NCBI RefSeq assembly: GCF_004123145.1
Contig: NZ_SDKC01000001.1
Span: 626,001-690,000, forward strand
Length of the DNA stretch: 64,000 nucleotides
From: Blautia faecicola
GTDB taxonomy: Bacteria; Bacillota; Clostridia; Lachnospirales; Lachnospiraceae
Direction: 5' to 3'
Numbering within the stretch: position 1 is the stretch's first letter; each line of letters begins with the position of its first letter. The translations under genes and the position numbers were made by a program. The notes below the pieces were generated by a model. The model searched no databases, was not told the origin of the DNA, and was given only the letters and a program-made list of their open reading frames with translations. Shown here in pieces: positions 60,727-64,000 of this stretch.

Positions 60727-62109
60727 ATGATGAAGAATCTTACACTGGAACATATCGCGGCTGCCTGCCACGGAACGTATTACGGACCGGAGGAGAAAAA
60801 AAGTCAGTGCATCGAAGCAGTGACAACGGACAGCCGGAAAATAGAAAAAAACTGCCTGTTTGTGCCGATTGTTGGTGCAAGAGCAGACGGTCACAAATTT
60901 ATCGATCAGGTCATGGAGCAGGGAGCGCTGGCTACCTTAAGTGAACGCCCGTTAGGAGATGTGGAGTTCCCTTATATTCAGGTGGAATCTTCTCTCCAAG
61001 CGGTGAAAGATCTTGCAAAATATTATCTGGAACAGTTACAGATTCCGGTTGTCGGCATCACTGGAAGTGTGGGAAAGACCAGCACGAAAGAGATGATCGC
61101 AGCAGTTCTGGAACAGAAGTTCCGGGTATTAAAAACACTTGGAAACTTTAACAACGAACTGGGACTTCCGTTGACGGTATTTCGTCTCTGTGAAGAGGAT
61201 GAGATCGCAGTTCTGGAGATGGGAATCAGTGATTTTGGAGAGATGCACCGTCTGGCTTCGATCGCACAGCCGAATACCTGTGTGATCACCAACATCGGAA
61301 CCTGCCATCTGGAAAATTTGGGTGACCGTGACGGTGTGCTGAAAGCCAAAACAGAGGTTTTTGACCATCTGAAACCGGATGCAACCGTGATCTTAAACGG
61401 GGACGATGACAAACTGATCACGGTAAAAGAAGTGCAGGGAAAAGCTCCGATACACTTCGGAATGAACCCGGACTTCCCGTTATATGCCGATGAGATTGAG
61501 AGCAAAGGTCTGAAGGGAATCGCCTGTAAGATCCATACGCCAAAAGGAGCATTCTCCGTGGTTGTGCCGATCCCGGGACGCCATATGGTTTACAATGCGC
61601 TGGCAGGAACAGCCGTTGGTCTGGCGTACGGCATGGAACTTTCCGAGATCCAGAAAGGAATCGAAAGTTTACAGTCGTTAAGCGGCCGGTTCCATATTAT
61701 TGAAAATGAAAATTATACAATCGTGGATGATTGCTACAACGCTAATCCGATGTCCATGAAAGCGTCTCTCGGTATCCTGAAAGATGCGATGGGAAGAAAG
61801 GTTGCCGTACTTGGCGATATGGGAGAACTCGGTGCGAATGAGAAAGAGTTGCATAGAGAAGTCGGAACTTTCGCGGGAACCTGCGGGATTGATCTTCTGA
61901 TCTGTGTGGGTACTCTGGCAAAAGAGATTGCAGAGGCGGCAAAGATGAGCAGCAAAGCGGAAGGAAAAGCGCTGGGGATTGTTCATTTTGCCACACTGGA
62001 AGATCTGCTGGCTCATCTTGGAGAGCAGGTAAAACAGGGCGATACGATTCTTGTAAAGGCTTCTCATTTTATGAATTTTGGAAAAGTAGTGGAGGCATTA
62101 CAGAAATAA
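60727..62109 (+). CDS. murF: UDP-N-acetylmuramoyl-tripeptide--D-alanyl-D-alanine ligase
   Basis: 460 residues with VTTDSRKIEKNCLFVPIVGARADGHKF (N-terminal substrate domain), P-loop GITGSVGKTSTKE, MGISDFGEMHRL, NIGTCHLENLG and VDDCYNANPMSM, and C-terminal AVLGDMGELG: the full MurF order. It adds the D-Ala-D-Ala made by Ddl to the UDP-MurNAc-tripeptide in the cytosol. AGAGG precedes ATG; the gene is probably co-transcribed with ddl. Confidence 0.95.
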   Translation: MMKNLTLEHIAAACHGTYYGPEEKKSQCIEAVTTDSRKIEKNCLFVPIVGARADGHKFIDQVMEQGALATLSERPLGDVEFPYIQVESSLQAVKDLAKYYLEQLQIPVVGITGSVGKTSTKEMIAAVLEQKFRVLKTLGNFNNELGLPLTVFRLCEEDEIAVLEMGISDFGEMHRLASIAQPNTCVITNIGTCHLENLGDRDGVLKAKTEVFDHLKPDATVILNGDDDKLITVKEVQGKAPIHFGMNPDFPLYADEIESKGLKGIACKIHTPKGAFSVVVPIPGRHMVYNALAGTAVGLAYGMELSEIQKGIESLQSLSGRFHIIENENYTIVDDCYNANPMSMKASLGILKDAMGRKVAVLGDMGELGANEKELHREVGTFAGTCGIDLLICVGTLAKEIAEAAKMSSKAEGKALGIVHFATLEDLLAHLGEQVKQGDTILVKASHFMNFGKVVEALQK

Positions 62110-62133
62110 AGAAAACGAAATATATTGAATAAT

Positions 62134-62180
62134 AAAAAAGAACGGGTCACCGGTATTAAACCAGTGGCTCGTTCTTTTTT
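62134..62180. terminator. bidirectional terminator overlapping the plsC 3' end
   Basis: AAAAAAGAACGGGTCACCGG pairs with CCAGTGGCTCGTTCTTTTTT (one or two mismatches). It serves murF on the plus strand and plsC on the minus strand, whose last codons form part of the stem. Confidence 0.85.
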
Positions 62181-62896
62181 AATGTTTCAAGAATCTGTGC
62201 TCTTGTGTATTCACCGATATGTTTTTTGTCCTCCTTGGAGAGTTCAGACGGACGGAACGGTTTGCCGTATTCGAGTACCACGTGAGTTTTCCGAATCTTC
62301 GGGAACTGTTTTTCGAAGATGGATACGGTGTTGTTCATTGCGATCGGTACGATCAAACAGTCGGTTTTGGTTGCCAGACGGAAACTTCCCTCATGAAAGT
62401 CCAGCAGATCCAGGTCGCTCTCGTTCCGGTTTCTGGTTCCTTCCGGGAAGATACATACCGAGATACCGGATTTGATCAGGTCGATACCTGTCAGGATGGT
62501 CTTCAGACCTTTTTTGATGTCTTTCCGGTCAAGGAAGAGACAATGGAGATAGCGCATCCAGTTTGAAAGCAGCGGTATTTTCTCCATCTCTGTTTTTGCG
62601 ATATAACCGGTCAGCCGCGGGCAGCGGGTGTAGGTAAGCAGGATGTCAAAAAAGCTGCGGTGGTTGCCGATATACAGGACAGCTTCGTCCTTCGGAACCA
62701 GTTCTTCACCGATCACTGTAACTTCCACACCGGTCAGCCACAGGATAAAGCGGAACACTGCCTGGATCAGACGCAGGGAGCTGATATCCTTGGTATAAGG
62801 TTTGAATTTACCGATGATCCATTCGACGATCAGAATGGGAATGGAGAGGATCAGAAAACCGATGACAGTAATACATACTAAGAGAAATCTTATCAT
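62156..62896 (-). CDS. plsC: 1-acyl-sn-glycerol-3-phosphate acyltransferase
   Basis: 246 residues: membrane start (FLLVCITVIGFLILSIPILIV), acyltransferase motif I NHRSFFD (H-x4-D), motif III FPEGTRNR, and IVPIAMNN. It adds the second acyl chain to lysophosphatidate to make phosphatidate in the inner leaflet of the membrane. The promoter lies in the MITE-rich gap to its right; GGAGGCAC precedes ATG on its strand. Confidence 0.93.
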   Translation of the reverse strand: MIRFLLVCITVIGFLILSIPILIVEWIIGKFKPYTKDISSLRLIQAVFRFILWLTGVEVTVIGEELVPKDEAVLYIGNHRSFFDILLTYTRCPRLTGYIAKTEMEKIPLLSNWMRYLHCLFLDRKDIKKGLKTILTGIDLIKSGISVCIFPEGTRNRNESDLDLLDFHEGSFRLATKTDCLIVPIAMNNTVSIFEKQFPKIRKTHVVLEYGKPFRPSELSKEDKKHIGEYTRAQILETLKKNEPLV

Positions 62897-63228
62897 ATGT
62901 GCCTCCGTTATTAATTGTATGATGTTAGAGATTCAAGTTTAGAAACCTTCCCGTAAGCAAGCTTGCGTCAGGTTTCCGAATTTAGTCCCTAGAGCGTGTC
63001 TGAAAAATCATTTCCGCAATCTGCAAGCCCAACTTTGCGGTATATTTTACCCTCATTCGGTTGCCGTAGCCCGCTACGCCGCTCTCATTCGGATAAAATC
63101 TCCCACAAACTGAGACTCGCAGCTCACGAAAAGCCTTTTTCAGACACGCTCTAGTATCATAATATTATATAGGAATTTATGAAAAAAATCCACATAAAAT
63201 AATAGGGATCAATCGTGGGGGAATAACG
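62897..63228. other. gene-free stretch holding a hairpin and MITE
   Basis: Contains an imperfect inverted repeat (GAAACCTTCCCG ... GCAAGCTTGC ... AGGTTTC at about 62940-62978), then the palindromic element listed separately, then an AT-rich leader of the following lipoprotein gene. No coding region is evident. Confidence 0.6.
62989..63154. mobile_element. MITE-like 166-bp palindromic element
   Basis: Perfect 19-base terminal inverted repeats: CTAGAGCGTGTCTGAAAAA (62989-63007) and its inverse (63136-63154). The centre holds CCGTAGCCCGCTACGCC flanked by CTCATTCGG repeats in both orientations (a nested palindrome). It has no reading frame. Architecture resembles the 51107 element, but the terminal repeats differ. 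Confidence 0.72.
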
Positions 63229-63639
63229 ATGAACAGGAGTGTGGTATTGCTGCTTCTGATCGCCGTGCTGGCGGGGAGTATCTGGGGGTGCGGCATGATG
63301 CAGCAGAAAAAAGGGAAGGAACATGCGGTGGAATATACGGTACTGGGAGAAGATCAGATACCCGACGAGATCCGGAAAGTGGTGGATGTGAAAAAGCAGG
63401 AAGAATTTCAGATGACCTATCAGGAGGAGGATATGTTGTATCTGCTGCAGGGATATGGCATCCAGAGCAGCGGCGGTTACAGCATCCGGGTGGAAAAAGT
63501 CAGTGAAAATGATACGGAACTCCATGTAAAGACGAAACTGATCGGTCCGGAGGGGAAAAGTGGGGAGACGGAGGGGATATCCTGCCCGTATCTCGTGATC
63601 AAGGTGGAAAACCGCCATAAAAAAGTAGTGTTTGATTAG
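63229..63639 (+). CDS. PrcB C-terminal-like lipoprotein
   Basis: 136 residues: signal peptide with lipobox IWGC (SVVLLLLIAVLAGSIWGC), then EYTVLGEDQIPDEIRKVVDVKKQEEF and LQGYGIQSSGGYSIRVEKV and CPYLVIKVENR, which match the PrcB C-terminal family of small extracytoplasmic proteins. Function is poorly known; members are thought to interact with protease or wall complexes. A weak GGGGG upstream of ATG; 10 bases before the next gene. Confidence 0.75.
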   Translation: MNRSVVLLLLIAVLAGSIWGCGMMQQKKGKEHAVEYTVLGEDQIPDEIRKVVDVKKQEEFQMTYQEEDMLYLLQGYGIQSSGGYSIRVEKVSENDTELHVKTKLIGPEGKSGETEGISCPYLVIKVENRHKKVVFD

Positions 63640-63649
63640 GAGGGAGTTT

Positions 63650-64000
63650 ATGGAACTGCGAAAAAAAGAACTGCATATGCTGCGAAAGAAAAGCGAGGCT
63701 CAGAATCAGATCACCTTTGATGAGGATTTTAATGTGCCGGATCACAAAGCGGATATCGGGCAGATGATCCAGAAGAAAGGCGAGGTGGAGATCGACCAGG
63801 TACAGGTGAGCGAAGGAAAAGCAGTGATCCAGGGGCAGCTGGTCTTTCGGCTTTTATATGTGGCAGACAGTCCGGGACGGACGGTTTCGAGTCTGGAGGG
63901 GAAACTTCCGATCGAGGAGACGTTGCATCTGGACGAGGTGCGAAGCGGGGATAAAGTCTGCCTGAAATGGGAGATTGAGGATCTGACGATCCACCTGATC
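63650..64000 (+). CDS. DUF3794 domain protein (spore-coat SpoVID-like), 3' end beyond window
   Basis: 117 codons are visible and the frame is open at the window edge. FDEDFNVPDHKADIGQMIQKKGEVEI and VIQGQLVFRLLYVAD are typical of the DUF3794 repeat, which in spore formers occurs with a C-terminal LysM domain (SpoVID/SafA context) and in other Lachnospiraceae surface proteins. AGGAGGGAG precedes ATG 63650. The remainder cannot be seen. Confidence 0.82.
   Translation, partial: MELRKKELHMLRKKSEAQNQITFDEDFNVPDHKADIGQMIQKKGEVEIDQVQVSEGKAVIQGQLVFRLLYVADSPGRTVSSLEGKLPIEETLHLDEVRSGDKVCLKWEIEDLTIHLI

Overview
The window looks like a chromosomal segment of a gut Lachnospiraceae-type clostridium (Bacillota). 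Supporting signs are strong AGGAGG ribosome sites, the choline-binding-like cell-wall repeats (GWxxxxxxWYYL) typical of Dorea/Mediterraneibacter/Blautia relatives, a Clostridia-style type VII secretion locus, rubrerythrin/rubredoxin oxygen defence, and a DUF3794 gene at the right edge. No rRNA, tRNA or CRISPR array was seen. By eye the left about 44 kb is more AT-rich, mosaic and full of broken genes, whereas from about 44.2 kb the composition is richer in G+C and the genes are intact, core-like cell-envelope genes.

Region 1 (1-10.8 kb): a Phd/ParE-type toxin-antitoxin pair, a relaxase remnant, then a run of small metabolic 'house-cleaning' genes (P-loop kinase, pyrophosphatase-like, RdgB/HAM1 NTPase, Nudix-M24 fusion, GNAT, histidine phosphatase, SF1 helicase-nuclease, XRE-Nudix fusion), interspersed with genes killed by single lesions (premature stops, a 19-bp tandem duplication, internal deletions).

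Region 2 (10.8-21.8 kb): redox and oxygen-stress genes: Bcp, YaaA, PerR with its operator, a flavin reductase-rubredoxin-rubrerythrin fusion, a chimeric lactate dehydrogenase/superoxide reductase pseudogene, rubredoxin, SDR, thioredoxin, rhodanese, CoA-disulfide reductase-rhodanese, a Crp/Fnr regulator, a HEPN-receiver-like protein, ferredoxin, a NapH-like iron-sulfur membrane protein and a DUF134-NifX protein. Three promoters here share one architecture, a GTGAT/ATCAC dyad exactly 21 bases before a TATAAT-like -10, suggesting a local Crp/Fnr regulon.

Region 3 (23-38.7 kb): a type VII (Ess/Yuk-like) secretion locus: an NBR1-like Ig-domain protein, EssC (frameshifted near an A9 tract), YukD, several WXG100-like proteins, a large WXG effector candidate, DUF4176, PP2C phosphatase, Ser/Thr kinase, two lipoproteins (one with an OmpA domain) and an SseB-like membrane protein. 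FHA + kinase + phosphatase suggest phospho-threonine control of secretion.

Region 4 (38.7-44.1 kb): a UPF0175/PIN toxin-antitoxin pair, a truncated Wadjet defence system (JetC C-terminus + JetD) fused by deletion to an HD-domain fragment, an XRE membrane regulator and small genes.

Region 5 (44.2-64 kb): a DMT transporter, an ECF sigma factor with its own membrane-anchored outer domain, four large secreted cell-wall-binding proteins, then an rRNA methyltransferase-like gene, aminotransferase, L,D-transpeptidase, Ddl, MurF, PlsC, a PrcB-like lipoprotein and a DUF3794 protein. Three promoters with identical AAAACC-N18-TCTATATA layout precede the sigma factor operon and two of the wall-protein genes, pointing to a self-regulated ECF surface regulon. 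Two palindromic MITE-like elements lie in this region, one of them inside the leader of an ECF-type gene.
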